From NCBI GenBank assembly GCA_032622095.1, contig CP136061.1, forward strand, positions 133,558,087-133,622,086: 64,000 bases of DNA, in the 5' to 3' direction. The notes below the pieces were generated by a model. That model worked only from the letters and a program-made list of their open reading frames with translations. It was not told the DNA's origin and ran no database searches. Shown in pieces: positions 47,887 through 59,767 of the stretch. Each line of letters starts with the position of its first letter. Position 1 is the stretch's first letter. The position numbers were made by a program, and so were the translations under genes. This DNA comes from Siphonodentalium dalli (taxonomy: Eukaryota; Mollusca; Scaphopoda; Gadilida; Siphonodentaliidae).

Positions 47887-48588
47887 CTCAGATTCAGATT
47901 CAGATTCAATAAGATTTATTTCGTATTCAATATAATTATAATACATATATATCAACAGGACCCCACAAAAAGTATAACTTGTAAGGGCAGGGCCCTTATG
48001 CTTGTATAATGATACAGTGTTATGTGTACGTATATTGGGTGAATATAGTGCGGGTGCGTATTTACAATGTGTGTATTATTGTATAGAGATGGGCAAGAAG
48101 GGGTGGGGGCATATGGTGGGGGGGTCGGGTTGTGAGATGGTGATTATAGTCATTTTTTTGTAGTTGTTATGCTTTATCTGGTAGCCAATATGATTATCGT
48201 GATGTCTTTATGCTGAGACCTGCGCGATCGTCTTGCAATTTTCAATAATGTGGGGAATACCAGTATTTAAGGTGATCAATGAAATATGGGTGTGAATACT
48301 GCTTGATTTGGTTGAGGAATTGGTTAAGGTTATAGACAAGTTGATTATTTTTGCACTGTTGTTCAGATGAGTGACAAATAGTAACACATGGAGGAAAAGT
48401 GGCATAAATTTGTTTGGCCTGTTCCTCACCGGGAGAGCTGGCCAGGAGAGGGAGGATTATACTATGAGAATAAAGAGAAGTTTATTAATTTCTGCCCCCT
48501 CTTCTGGACAGTCTCTGCCTTAAGGGACTGCTGGCTGGTATTGCCTTAGTATATATAATAGGGGAGAGAATACATACAAACTGGATTG

Positions 48589-49980
48589 TTATTTGATATT
48601 TGGGGTGTATTTATTAATGAAATGTGATTTTAGGTACTTATGATATTTGTCACTAGTTTCTACGCGAAGCTTACAGTCACATGGGAGTTCATTCCATAGA
48701 CATCTGGCTCTGGTTGATATGACACTTCTTGCTTTTTTTGTTCTTCTGAATTCACAATACAGATTTGAATTTGCTTTGAACCGGGTATTGTGGTTATGGA
48801 TATCATGTATATTAGTAAATATTGAAGACAGCGATTTGGGGAGTTTCTTTTGATGGAAATCATGTAAAAATTTTATTAGTTGCATGTTTCCAATGTCATT
48901 CATCAATAGCAAATTGTGGTCCCTGCATATTTCTGGTATGCTTTTTTTTGCGCAAGATAGTGTGGCGATAGCTTTGTTTTGTATTTTTTCAAGATTTTCA
49001 AGGTTTTTCTTTGTTGTTGCACTCCATATGGCATTACAATATGTGAGATGTGGGATAATCAGTACAGAATAGATTGTTTTCATTGTATCTCTGGGTATGA
49101 AATCACTGATTTTTCTCATGACTCCTAAATTTTTTGACAGTTTTTTAGTAATAGATTCCACTTGCATATTCCATGATAAATTTTCTTCAATAATAATTCC
49201 TAGGAATTTAGTGTTTTTAACTCTTTGTATCTGATTTTCATTGATCTTGAGCTCGGGTAGGACAGTTATTTTTTTGCATAGATCTGTATTCGTAAATATC
49301 ATGTAATAAGTTTTTTCTAGGTTTAGAGATAGTTTATTAGCAAGAAACCATTTGCTCATTGTCTCCATTTCTTTGTTGACTACATCATATGCCTTATTTA
49401 TATCTTTATTAGAGTAAAATGCATTTGTATCATCAGCAAATAATATTAGATTCAGGTCCTTACAAATATTTGGAAGATCGTTCATATATATCAGAAAGAG
49501 TAGAGGGCCAAGTATAGATCCTTGTGGAACTCCACATATTATGTCTGTTTGTGAAGACAAGTGGCCTTCATATTGTACAGATTGTTTTCTATTAGTCAAA
49601 TAGCTTTGGAACCAGTTCAGTGCAACCCCACGACATCCATAGTTTTCAAGTTTATTTAGCATTATATTATGATTTATTGTATCAAATGCCTTTGATAGAT
49701 CAAGGAATACCCCGATGGTGTGTTCTCTATTATCTAGGGCTTGGGTAATTTTCTCTAAGAGATCAGTTAGTGCCAGAATAGTTGAGTGATTCTTTCTGAA
49801 GCCATATTGACTTCTATATAGCATATTGTATTTGGTTAAGTATTTGTTCAGTCGGTTGTACATCATTTTTTCTAGGATTTTGGAAAATACAGGTAGCACA
49901 GAGACTGGCCTGTAGTTACTTAATGTGGTTGGGTCTTTAGCTTTGAAAATAGGTACAACTTTTGCTATCTTCATGAGGTC
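48589..49980 (-). CDS. LINE ORF2 part: reverse transcriptase (CR1-like)
   Basis: A 461-codon open frame begins KIAKVVPIFKAKDP and contains YRPVSVLPVFSKILEK, SQYGFRKNHSTILAL, FLDLSKAFDTINH, CGVPQGSILGPLLF and the catalytic LILFADDTNAFYS, then the thumb and a conserved C-terminal LWNELPCDCK motif. This is the complete RT and C-terminal region of a CR1/L2-group LINE. It is separated by a single-base frameshift near 49980 from the upstream endonuclease frame (ATTTCCAGACCTCATGAAG reads FPDLMK across the shift). RT itself has no internal stop, so the insertion is fairly young. Confidence 0.92.
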   Translation of the reverse strand, partial: DLMKIAKVVPIFKAKDPTTLSNYRPVSVLPVFSKILEKMMYNRLNKYLTKYNMLYRSQYGFRKNHSTILALTDLLEKITQALDNREHTIGVFLDLSKAFDTINHNIMLNKLENYGCRGVALNWFQSYLTNRKQSVQYEGHLSSQTDIICGVPQGSILGPLLFLIYMNDLPNICKDLNLILFADDTNAFYSNKDINKAYDVVNKEMETMSKWFLANKLSLNLEKTYYMIFTNTDLCKKITVLPELKINENQIQRVKNTKFLGIIIEENLSWNMQVESITKKLSKNLGVMRKISDFIPRDTMKTIYSVLIIPHLTYCNAIWSATTKKNLENLEKIQNKAIATLSCAKKSIPEICRDHNLLLMNDIGNMQLIKFLHDFHQKKLPKSLSSIFTNIHDIHNHNTRFKANSNLYCEFRRTKKARSVISTRARCLWNELPCDCKLRVETSDKYHKYLKSHFINKYTPNIK

Positions 49981-51160
49981 TGGAAATATTCAAGAGAAAG
50001 ATTGCATATATGTGTAATGGGTTTAATAATAAATTCGCTACAATGTTTCAATATTGAACACTTGAGATCATCAATACCGGCAGCCTTTTTTGCACTGATA
50101 TTTTTGAGAATTTCTATGACTTCAAGTTCATCTGTTGGTTGGATAAAGAATGAAGAACACTTAGGTTGATTAAGGTAATCTGCTGGATTCTTGTTAGATT
50201 TAATTTTTGAAGCAAGGGTTGGTCCAATATTTGTGAAGAATTCATTGAATTTGGTAGCAATTTCCTCTTTGTTATTAATATATTTATTTTCATAAAAGAA
50301 CTCTGTTACATTTTTGCTTCCCTTTTTCTTGTTGAGAATGTTTTTAATCAGTTTCCATGTGCCATCGATATTACCTTCATATTGTTGGAATTTCCTATGA
50401 TAATAGTGTTGTTTAGCAGTACGGATAATTAAATTTAGTCTATTCCTATACTTCTTGTATCGATCATTATTATAGTATGTTCTGTTCTTAATGAATATTT
50501 TATATAGTTTATTCTTTCTTCTAATGGAATTCAGTATACCTGCTGTTATCCATGGATTGCAATGATTAGAAGGTTTGATTTTCTTTCTGATGTTTGGAAA
50601 ATTATTATTGTAAATGTTTGTTAATGTTTCGTGGAAAGAATTGTAGGCTTTGTTGCAATCCTGGTTGTCTAACACCATAGTCCAGTTAATTTTGGATATT
50701 TCAGTTATAAAATTTTCTTTGTTTCTTTTTGAATAGTCTCTTTGCCATATAAATACGTCTTTCTTATTCATTGTTTTAGTTCCATTGCTCAAAAGGAGAT
50801 AGATAGGCATGTGATCTGTAATGTCTTCCACGAATATACCAGCATTGATAGATGAGGAGAGGAGACAGTTGGAGAATATGTTGTCAATAAGGGTTGCACT
50901 GAACTCAGTTATTCTAGTGGGTTTCGTTATTGATGGCAAGAACATAAATGACTTGAGTAAGTTAAGGAAGTTGTTTCCGCTGGTGTTATTAGTATTTATG
51001 TTTATATTAAAGTCTCCCATTAGGAAACAATCTTTTTTCTCTTTATGTATCTGGGTTAATACTGTTTCAAGTTTTTCAAGAAAGTCATCGACATTAGAAT
51101 TTGGGCTTCGATATATACATCCTACTACTTGTTTTTTGTTTTTTTGTTTTTTTGTCAGGA
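49971..51160 (-). CDS. LINE ORF2 part: AP endonuclease C-terminus and linker
   Basis: The frame continues from the upstream PHD/endonuclease segment after a frameshift in an A/T homopolymer at about 51120-51165. It reads VVGCIYRSPNSNV, CFLMGDFNINI (catalytic Asp-Asn), LIDNIFS and DHMPIYLLL (catalytic Asp-His), then a basic linker, and ends at the RT frameshift near 49980. Confidence 0.88.
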
Positions 51161-51891
51161 ATTTCAATAAATAAGCTCTCAAAGTTCTCACTGAACAAAG
51201 ACAAGTCTGATCGTACCTGTGCTTCAATGCTTTCATGTACATACAGTCCAACTCCACCCCCACCTCTATCACTCCTGTGTTTCTCATATAAGCTATAGCT
51301 TCTCATTTTTGTTAGATCCACAGGAGATTCATCCTTAAGCCAAGTTTCAGTAACGCCTATTAGATCAAATCTGTGTCTACAGGTATACAGGAAAGTGGAT
51401 AACTTGTCCATATTTTTTAATAGTGAACGTATGTTGAAGTGTATCATTGATGATGACACATTTTGGTTTATTATTTTCAATTTATCGTTAAATTCATCAA
51501 GGAGGGTATAGTTAGAGGAGTTTTCAGGATTTACTGGGTTTAAATTGTATTCATCATCATCCATTTGATGTTCTTCACGAAAGTCATCATTTAGAGTGAA
51601 TGGGTTCATTAAAAATGATTTATTTGAATTTGTGTGGGTATATTCTTGTTTCATGTCAAATAATGCCAGTCGAAACAGTGCCTCTTCCTCCATGTGATTA
51701 AATGGAAATAACGTCTCATTACAATGGTAGCAAAACCATGGGCTATCATCATTAGCTAGCTTCATGAAATCTGTTTTTAGTAATTTAGAGCAGCGGAGGT
51801 GAATCCATTGATCACACAGGTCACAACATAACGCATCTTGATTTTTTCTCACTGATTTGTTGCATGTAGAGCATGGGTATTTTAGTGGCAT
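51120..51891 (-). CDS. LINE ORF2 N-terminus: PHD finger plus start of AP endonuclease
   Basis: Begins MPLKYPCSTCNKSV. Cys7, Cys10, Cys23, Cys26, His31, Cys34, Cys54 and Cys57 form a C4HC3 PHD zinc finger with the usual WIH and WFCYHC motifs. After an acidic linker comes MIHFNIRSLLKNMDKL, IGVTETWL and GGGVGLYVHES, the N-terminal half of an AP endonuclease. PHD fingers read histone H3 tails; in LINEs they may guide integration, which is inference. Confidence 0.85.
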
Positions 51892-52697
51892 GGTAATGTG
51901 GTTGTATGGGGGGTATGGAGGGGGCGGTGTGTGCGAGTGGTGAACTTTTTGAAGTTATTTGTCCAAATGTAGGGTGTTCGGTGTTCACATCAACGGAGAA
52001 ATGGCTGCAAGAAAAAAAGAGTGATGGGTGTATTTTTAGATGAACTGGGAGATGACTTATTCAGTTTATGATTTCCAGAAGAGAATGTGTATTACGTAAT
52101 GGATGGTTGAATATATGTTGTTTTCCATGCACATGCTTGACAAAACTCAGGAAGTATATACATAATAACGTATCAATCATTGGTGCATGCAATTATAGTT
52201 TTGTGAGTTAAACACATACATGTAAGCTTATAGCATGCAGCAACAGATGAGTATGTCACAAAAACAAAATAATACATATATAACAAAGACACACAAGAAC
52301 AGAGGCATGCTAGTCGATGGATTAACATGAGATGGAAGTATGCTGTCCAGAGTCAATGACACGATACGCAGTCACTATGATGATGAGAGTATGTTGTCCA
52401 GAGATGATTATACACTGTCATGACGTTGAAAACAAAACATGCTGTCCAGAGATTATATCTTTCACAGTTAGAATGATGAAATAGGCATCCACAGTAAATC
52501 ACGAGACAGAAGCATGCTGACCAGAGAATATATAACAGTCATGAATGATGATGATCCAGATATTTTATCATTCACAGTTATGATGAGACATGCATCCATA
52601 AGCGATCACGAGACAGAAGCAGAGAATATAACACAGATATGAATGATGATGATCCATGCATAAGAATGTGTATGCATTGTAGTTTGAGTATCTATGT
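51892..52697. repeat. Inter-ORF region with degenerate minisatellite
   Basis: Between about 52330 and 52640 a unit of about 60-130 bp recurs (ATGCTGTCCAGAG, AATGATGATGATCCA, CACGAGACAGAAGCA). An inter-ORF tandem repeat is unusual for this LINE type. Confidence 0.6.
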
Positions 52698-53195
52698 TTA
52701 ATTGTCCACATACTCTAGCTCATTTAGCTCCTTTACTAGGATTTTTTTGCCATTGTTTATGAGTGCAATTATTTTGCCATCCAGTGTCCAGGAGTTTTTA
52801 ACACTGGGGTGAGAATTGACATCTTTCAAAAGTTTCATGTTCTTTTGAGTTAGGCTCTCAGTTATTGCCAGTTTGGTGTTGTCGCCATAGAGCTTGCAGT
52901 TTTTTAGTGCTCTTTTGGTCATGAACATTTGGTGTTTTGTGTCATGTTTGACAAATCTTACAATGATAGCCCTTGGTCTGTTTTTGTTACCGGTATGTTT
53001 CCTCCCAAGCCTGTGAGATCGGCCAATTTCCCCATCTTGGATTGGAACATTTAGCCCATTTCTGAAGACATTGAGAGCAATATCATTTGTGTGTTCGTTG
53101 TTTTGTTCGGGGACGCCATGAATTAGTAGGCAGTTTCTGCGGCTGTATTGTTCAAGGTTGTTGACACTCTCTTTGAGCTCTATTATCAATTTGTC
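52698..53195 (-). CDS. LINE ORF1, RRM-type (L1 transposase-22-like), N-terminus missing
   Basis: The frame reads VNNLEQYSRRNCLLIHGVPE, GRSHRLG, RPRAIIVRFVKHDTKHQMF, KLAITESLT and NSWTLDGKIIAL, the conserved core of L1-ORF1-like RNA-binding proteins found in many invertebrate LINEs. It binds element RNA to form the RNP. The usual N-terminal coiled coil is absent because homology stops at about 53195, where an upstream stop follows; this is the 5' truncation point. Confidence 0.85.
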   Translation of the reverse strand, partial: DKLIIELKESVNNLEQYSRRNCLLIHGVPEQNNEHTNDIALNVFRNGLNVPIQDGEIGRSHRLGRKHTGNKNRPRAIIVRFVKHDTKHQMFMTKRALKNCKLYGDNTKLAITESLTQKNMKLLKDVNSHPSVKNSWTLDGKIIALINNGKKILVKELNELEYVDN

Positions 53196-54057
53196 TTACC
53201 GGAAGTACTTTTTCAGAATGAGCATTTGAAGGGGTAGTACCAGTCTAGCAGTAATCTCTAACCCGAACAATCTGGTTATAGATAACAATTTCGAGATATG
53301 AAAATATAAGAAAATTATTTTAAACGATATATTATGTAATTTAATCTTAACTGATCATATATTATGGAAAGAACAAAGCCTCACAACCAACAAGTAATAG
53401 CTTATTTTTGTGATCGTAAGTATTATTATAGTGAAATAGTATGGGAGTACTATAGGGGCGGGAACCAATCACTCTGAATACAGTATCTTGGAAGATCTTC
53501 CTATTCCCTCCAACGTATATATAAATTAAAAACAAACGCGAATTAGTTTATCTAAATGTTTTTATATTTCCCAATATTATATATAATTAATTTATAATTA
53601 TGTAGATAATTCCCAGAATATATCGTGTCTTTATTCCAGAAAAATAAAACAGAATGATAGAATTAATAAATTCCTATCGACGGGAGTAATACAATTTTTT
53701 GGAAGTGTACCTTTCCCGCCAAACAAGTCACGTGTATAATTGCAACAAAGCAAATCAAAATATCAAAGATGGACCAGATTATAATTGTTATCGGTGCTAT
53801 TTATGTGTTTTGTGTGCACTTTCGTCGATGGCCAACCCTGCGACATGTATGTAACAGACGAGTGTGGTGAGGATTTTCGGGAGTGGATTTATTTTGCTAT
53901 GCGGGGTCAAAAAGTGTTTGAATCAATGAAGGAATCCTGTCCTTTAGAACCCAAGATATTGATAACGTCAAAGAGTTGAAATTAATTTCGATTATCTCTT
54001 CTGAAAACTGACCATCAGTTGCAAATGCTGATCTTAACATAATCGATTAATTCGACA
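53196..54057. other. Mostly unassigned; possible secreted-peptide exon at 53769-53979
   Basis: ATG at 53769 opens a hydrophobic MDQIIIVIGAIYVFCV, and the next frame continues DGQPCDMYVTDECGEDF with four Cys to a stop at 53979. A one-base shift would join a signal-peptide-like start to a Cys-bearing peptide. This may be a frameshifted exon or chance; no homolog is recognised. Confidence 0.3.
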
Positions 54058-54162
54058 ATGGAGTGCAATTTGATGTCGATTCAAAACGTGGTGAGACATG
54101 TCATTCTCTATCTAGATGATCAAGAATTCGCACCACAGCCATCACACTCCCACTCTGATCAG
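54058..54162 (+). CDS. Candidate first coding exon of an unknown gene
   Basis: ATG opens 35 codons (MECNLMSIQNVVRHVILYLD and a His/Ser-rich end) that finish exactly at a consensus donor, CAG|GTAAGTTTT. The reading frame ends in phase 0. I do not recognise the protein, and the next exon is not found; the satellite array begins shortly downstream. Confidence 0.35.
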
Positions 54163-54299
54163 GTAAGTTTTATCTTTAAAAAAGTTATCTAAGTCCAAAT
54201 GTAATGTTTTGTTTACAGTCAACGTGAACAGTCAACGACATATCAAGTGTTAGTGGATGAATGAATTTTACAAAATAATGAAGTTTGTTCTGGAGCCAT

Positions 54300-56220
54300 A
54301 ATCTATATCTATATTTGCGAATGTCTGTCTGTCTGTCTGTCTGTGTTCTATAGACATTCACAGGGGACCATCTAGATGATACCAGATGCGTCTACTAGCT
54401 GTAACTTTTTACGAGAAAGATAATGGCGGGGGTTAGAATTTTCTAAAGTGACGCCGTTGTTGTCAGGGGCAGAAAATGGGGAGGGGCAGAATTGTTTTTG
54501 TCGCCGATTGCCACGAAACTTACATATAATCATCCCCATGATATGAAGAATCTAATGGTCTTGTTTAAATATGTCAAAAATGGCGTCGTTCGTGTCAGGT
54601 GTGCACGGAAGGGGAGAGGGGCACCAAAATTGATAACACTAATTTCAGCGCCGATTTCCACCAAACTGATATATATACAAGGAATCTAATTGTGCGATTT
54701 AACAACGCCAAATTGTTGTCGATTGTGTGAGAGATTGGCAGTGAGGAGGGGTGGGCACTAAATTTGATAAGAATGGGTTTAGTCGCCGATTGCCACCACA
54801 CTTATACAAAATCATCCCCATGGTATGAGGAGTCTAATGGTGTGGCTTAATTCTGTCGAATATGGCCTCATTCGAGTCAGCGGTGCACTGAAAGGGAGAG
54901 GGGCACCAAAATTGATACATAATATTTTTAGCGCCAATTTCCACCGAATTGATACACGTTCTTATCCATGATTCAAGGAATCTAATCATGTGATTTAAAG
55001 ACGCCATATTGGTGCTGTTTGGTTGAGAGATGGGGAGGGGAGGGGTGGTCACCAAATTTGTTTTAAAATTGTTTAGTCGCCGATTAGCACCAAACTTATA
55101 AACAATCATCTCCATGATATCAGGAGTTGTATTATGTGGTTTAAGGATGTCACAAGTGGGGCCATTCGAGTCAGTGGTGTATAGAGGTGAGATGGACACA
55201 CACAAATGATAACAATATTTTTAGCGCCGTTTTCAACCAGATTGATACATATTCTTCTTCGTGATACGAGGAATCTGATGCACCAAATTAGTGCCCTCTT
55301 GGTGAGAGATATGGGGACCTTAAATTTTATAGGAATTTGTATACTCGCCAATATATATATGCATCTCTAATCTCTAATGGGTCTAAGTGTGTGGTTTAAC
55401 GGTGATAAAAGTGGCACCGCTTGAGTCCGAAATAGGGACGGGAGGGGAACTGATAAATAGTGTTAGTACCAATTACCATCAAATTCAGACACGTTCTTCT
55501 CAAATGATACGAGAAATCAAATCGTGCTTTCTGTCTTTCTGCCTGTCTGTATATGTTTTTAAATATAACTTCACGGGGTGAAATCGAGATGGCACCAAGG
55601 CGTTCTAAGAGGGGTGACTTTATACGAGGAAGATAATGGTGCGGGTTAAAATTGACGCTGTTGGTGTCAGGTGAAGAAAAGGGGGAGGTCGGCAAAATTA
55701 AAAATATATGGTGAAATAATTATGTTGCCAATTTCCACCGAACGCATACATAATCACCTCCGCGATATTTCGCTGTTCGAGTCAGCGTTGCAGGAGGCAT
55801 CAATAATTGATTTAATAAACTATTTGCAGCGCAGATTTCCACCAAATTGATATATTCTTCTTCTCTATGATACGAAGAATATAATCGTGTGATTTAAAGA
55901 CGCCAAATTGCTGCCGTTTGGGTGAGAGATGGGGGGGGGGTCATAACTATTCTAAGAATTGTTTACCACCAAACTAATATATAATCATCTCCAGTATATC
56001 ATGCATCCATATCATGAGTCTAATGCACGTAGTTTAGATATCTCAAAAGATGCGCCGTTCAAGTCGTGAATGAGGATAGCAGTTGTACCAAAGCTGATAC
56101 AAATATATTTAGCACTAATTTTTACCAAATTCATACACGTTCCTCTCTAATGATACGATGAACTAAATCACATTTGGTGGGGTTTGGATCACGGATGGTA
56201 AGAGGATATGCACTATCATT
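54300..56220. repeat. Degenerate satellite array, period about 290 bp (two related half-units)
   Basis: Blocks starting CGCCGATT-CCACC-AAAC with TATAATCATCCCCATGATAT alternate with blocks reading AGCGCC-ATTTCCACC-AATTGATAC and TGATTTAAAGACGCCA. Whole units begin near 54501, 54781, 55076, 55345 and 55723; divergence is high. A CTGT run at 54325-54347 opens the array and another is near 55530-55550. Frames across it are incidental. Confidence 0.75.
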
Positions 56221-57738
56221 GATAAGATTTCTATTCGCTGATATCCGCCTATAAGTTATATATAGTCACCCGGGCCATCTCCATAGCATTTTAAGGAGTT
56301 TTGGGAGTTCAATCTCGACACATGGTGACCCAATTAAGTCACTTGAACAATTATATCTTCTCAACTGTCATATTTATATGGGGATGGCAAACAGGGCATT
56401 CACATAATGAGCTAGCAAAAAGAGATACATAGAAGAAGCCTTAAAAGTATATTTATCATTCTATTTAAGAAATGCATATATTCTTGCAAACTGAGAGACC
56501 TCGAACCGTCAGAGGATTGCATATATATTATAACACAATTGAGTCTGTTCCATTCAATACAGTTTCCACAAAAAAGTTACGATTTATCAAAAGGTATGGA
56601 AAATAGTGGTCACAGTGTGCAGTCAAGTATATTTTCTTCTGATATAAAAGAAAACGCAGTCAGTAGCACATGGGTTTTCGGGATCCTCCAATACTGACAT
56701 CTCATTAGGGTATATCTGCCCGATACCGTGGGATTTTTAGAACCGACTCATCGACTGACATAAACAACTCAAAATCTCGCTCTGTATCTGGCACATGTAG
56801 CTGATATACCAGCGCAGCAACATTTCTTTTAAACTAAAAATATTTAGCCAATATATAGCACCATGAACATAGGAGCACCTGGAAATTTCAAGATCTTAGT
56901 CCAAACCACTAGATTGATTGATACACATCTATATGTAAAACCCAATTGTCGTCTTTTATTTTTGCGAACTAATGTGTTTATGATGTTCATGTATCATATT
57001 ATAACGTCTGATGTATACGCAGTTGTAAATAAATAAATACTTCATTATTGGTGGAACGGATTAATCGCGATAAACAAAATGACAATCGACTGTGTAAGAA
57101 TCATGTTTTGTGATGATATTTGAATATACAAGTTATGAGAATATGTGTAACACTTTGAGCAAGAGTATTCTCTATTCCCAACAAATATCCACAGCATGCA
57201 GAGGGTTTCACATCAATTTAACCTGGGCAAGCCGGGTAACCCTGCTAGTGATTCATATAAATTCACTGTATCGCGATACATAATCGATACGATTATCGTG
57301 ATACAGGAAATTATTGACTATGTATCGTGAATCGAATTTTCACTATGTGTATCGTTACAGTCCTAGTTCGATTATGGTTGAGATGATGTCACAGATGAGG
57401 ATATCCTGGGTCGTTACGTGTAAACGTTATTAACTAGGCCTACCCTACTATCTTTCCGTCTTCGATTTTTTACTTCGATTCTTATGATGTTTCTATCTAT
57501 GATTTATTTTATGTACACACAACTGCGATCATGTCACAAGTGGAAGATCCCAGTATCATCCGGCAATGATTTTGTATCTAAAATCAAACAGTGTTTGATA
57601 TTATTTCTTTACTCCGATGATTCTCCCAAAAATTGTTGGATTTTATGGTTTGTACACACTACAGGCTTATGGAGTGTGCTATTTGGATAAAACTTAGCCA
57701 AGCAAATCCCTAATCCTATCTAAATTATGGAATCATAA
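56221..57738. other. Unassigned; no gene seen
   Basis: Contains GGGCAAGCCGGGTAACCC near 57226 and a TATCGCGATA/ATCGATACGATTATCG palindromic patch at about 57270-57305. Confidence 0.45.
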
Positions 57739-57855
57739 TACTGTAATGTCCTAAATAATCGACCCCTAAACCACAGCAGAATTATGGGACATTTTTCAGG
57801 ATTTAGTCGGAAATATGGCTGGTTGCCATTCATCGGAAAGCTCTCATCGAGACAG
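57739..57855. mobile_element. Half copy of the Tc1/mariner-type MITE
   Basis: It aligns with one arm of 41505-41718 (CAGCAGAATTATGGG, TTTAGTCGGAAATATGGCT, GGAAAGCTCTC) starting at a TACTGTAATG terminus. The second arm is absent after the centre. Confidence 0.85.
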
Positions 57856-58402
57856 AACTGTCAACTCATGTCAAGAGTTGGGTCACATACATAACAAATA
57901 AGATAAAATAATATAGCAGCAAAACTATTCAGCCAAGACGATCCACCAAAATAAGGAAACCCGATCGACTGAGCTATTATATTTTGAATATAACATATCT
58001 TAATACATCTAAAGTGCTCTTGTGTGTCTAATCATATATAAGGTATTGGTAGAACTTATATCAATTTATAGTATCAGCACACTCCTGGTCGATCATTTAT
58101 ATGTATGTCTATTTATCTCAATAAAACAAATCAAACATAAAACCTAACACTATATTATAGAATCAATAAATTCAAAAAAACTGAGAAGTAATTCTTGAAT
58201 ACAATGTGTTATGTTATTACCCTGTACTGATACTTCTATTCAATTTTCTGATAACTCTTGTCTCACATTTTATTATCATATATTTACAGTGAATATTAAC
58301 ATTTTGAAGATATTTTCTGATCGTTATTTTTTAGACACTTATGAGTAGATGTAACTGTCAAAAAGTGCTGACCTGTTAATTTGGTGATAATATAATACAT
58401 AC
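57856..58402. other. Unassigned AT-rich sequence; presumed intron
   Basis: No gene. It lies 3' of the minus-strand exon at 58403-58637. Confidence 0.4.
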
Positions 58403-58637
58403 CTTCTTGAAATAGCTGAGAGTCAGGAACCATTGACTCCATGACAGAAATGTACGGCGATTCGTTCAGATATTTTAACTGGTCTAATGACAATTTCGCG
58501 CCAGCAAAAGTTTTCCCAGATCTGGTGTTCAACCGCTGCGATATAAAGAGAGCGAACCTCTCCGTATTGTTTTCTTTAATTTTATCATTTTTTGCCATCC
58601 AACACAATTTTGCTGGGTTCGCTCTGCTTGAATCATC
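58403..58637 (-). CDS. Putative internal exon of an unknown gene
   Basis: On the minus strand, TAGATTTCCACAG precedes GATGATTCAAGC and the open frame runs 78 codons to AAG|GTATGT, a strong donor. The encoded segment includes AKLCWMAKNDKIKENNTERF, LFISQRLNTRSGKTFAGAKL and DQLKYLNESPYISVMES; hydrophilic, protein-like composition with no stop. I do not recognise the family. It begins in phase 0, compatible with the end of the zinc-finger exon at 59768-59897 on the same strand, but linkage is unproven. Confidence 0.5.
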
Positions 58638-58854
58638 CTGTGGAAATCTACAACTCCTTCATCATGCATGCTTGTCATACTAACATTTGCAGCAGTAGCT
58701 CGTTCCACAGTGTTTTGAGTAGTATTTTGCCTCTGGCAAAGTTATGAAGAAAGAGCTTGACATCCCATTGTCAAATATGTGGAAATAAGCCTTCCCTTTC
58801 CACAGTGTAATATGCAAGAAGTGTTCTCTACCAATGAACTGGGTATATCCTGGA

Positions 58855-59300
58855 TTTTTGGTTATACTCTTTTGTATTAATAATTTTCATATTATTTTGT
58901 CGTCAATGTGTTAATGCAAGTGTAGTTTTCCAATTGCTTTCATATTTGGTACGTTGGTTTAATCACATGAATGTGCAGGTCATGTCCGCGGACCCAAATT
59001 CGAACCTGACTTGTATTTGAGTGTGACTAACCTAGTTTAAAAATTTATGGCAATCAGACAACAGTAACCAAATTTATCATCCGGATCTGTAAATTCTAGC
59101 TGGAAAGTGGGCATCATTCTATGAGAAATGATAGAATTGGACAATATTCCAACACGACCTGCACATTAATGTGATTAAACCAACGTACGAAATATGAAAG
59201 CAATTGGAAAATTATGAACTGAGTTAACACCAGGACGCCAAAATAACATGCAAATTCTTAGTACGAAAGGGTATAACTCTGTCAGAAATTGTCGGACCAG
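58855..59300. mobile_element. Palindromic element of about 445 bp
   Basis: TTTTCCAATTGCTTTCATAT and GTACGTTGGTTTAATCACAT on the left are mirrored on the right (59154-59212). Weaker complementarity extends out to about 58855 and 59300. Centre near 59070. No coding capacity. Confidence 0.8.
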
Positions 59301-59767
59301 ACTTTTTACGATGTAGAACAAATCACAAATTTCAGGAAAATTCTCGTCAAATATTCCAAAACAATGATGGGTGAATGACATGGGTCGTTACATAGGCGAA
59401 GTATCGATGTACAACCTTCACATATTTCGGAAAAAAAACTGTTCAACTTGTTCTTTTCATTCACTCCCACATACGTGAGACAAATACACTTTATTATTGT
59501 CATATCAGGAATAGATCAACAAGGGACACTATCTATGCTTTCATACTGAAATGTCGCTCGCTGTCCAATTTAAATTTTGTTAATACTATGATTTTGTAAC
59601 GCATAGGGGTCGTCGCAACGAAATCCAATTCAGGAAAAGCCTGCTTGGACCCACGTGGAGTCTGGTACCGTTGTAGAGCGCTGACGGCTAATAGTAGTTG
59701 TAATCCTGATCGCCGTTTTGCTGTGATGTGATCCCGCATTCTGTACTTTCGATTAGCATCTACCCAC

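Larger units (their letters stand above)
47887..53195 (-). mobile_element. CR1-like LINE, minus strand, 5'-truncated
   Basis: The 3' end is a short TGAATC tandem tail (47887-47912 on the plus strand as GATTCA). ORF2 (endonuclease plus RT) and an RRM-type ORF1 follow upstream, and the homology stops inside ORF1 near 53195. Two frameshifts break ORF2. No target duplication was found. Confidence 0.88.
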
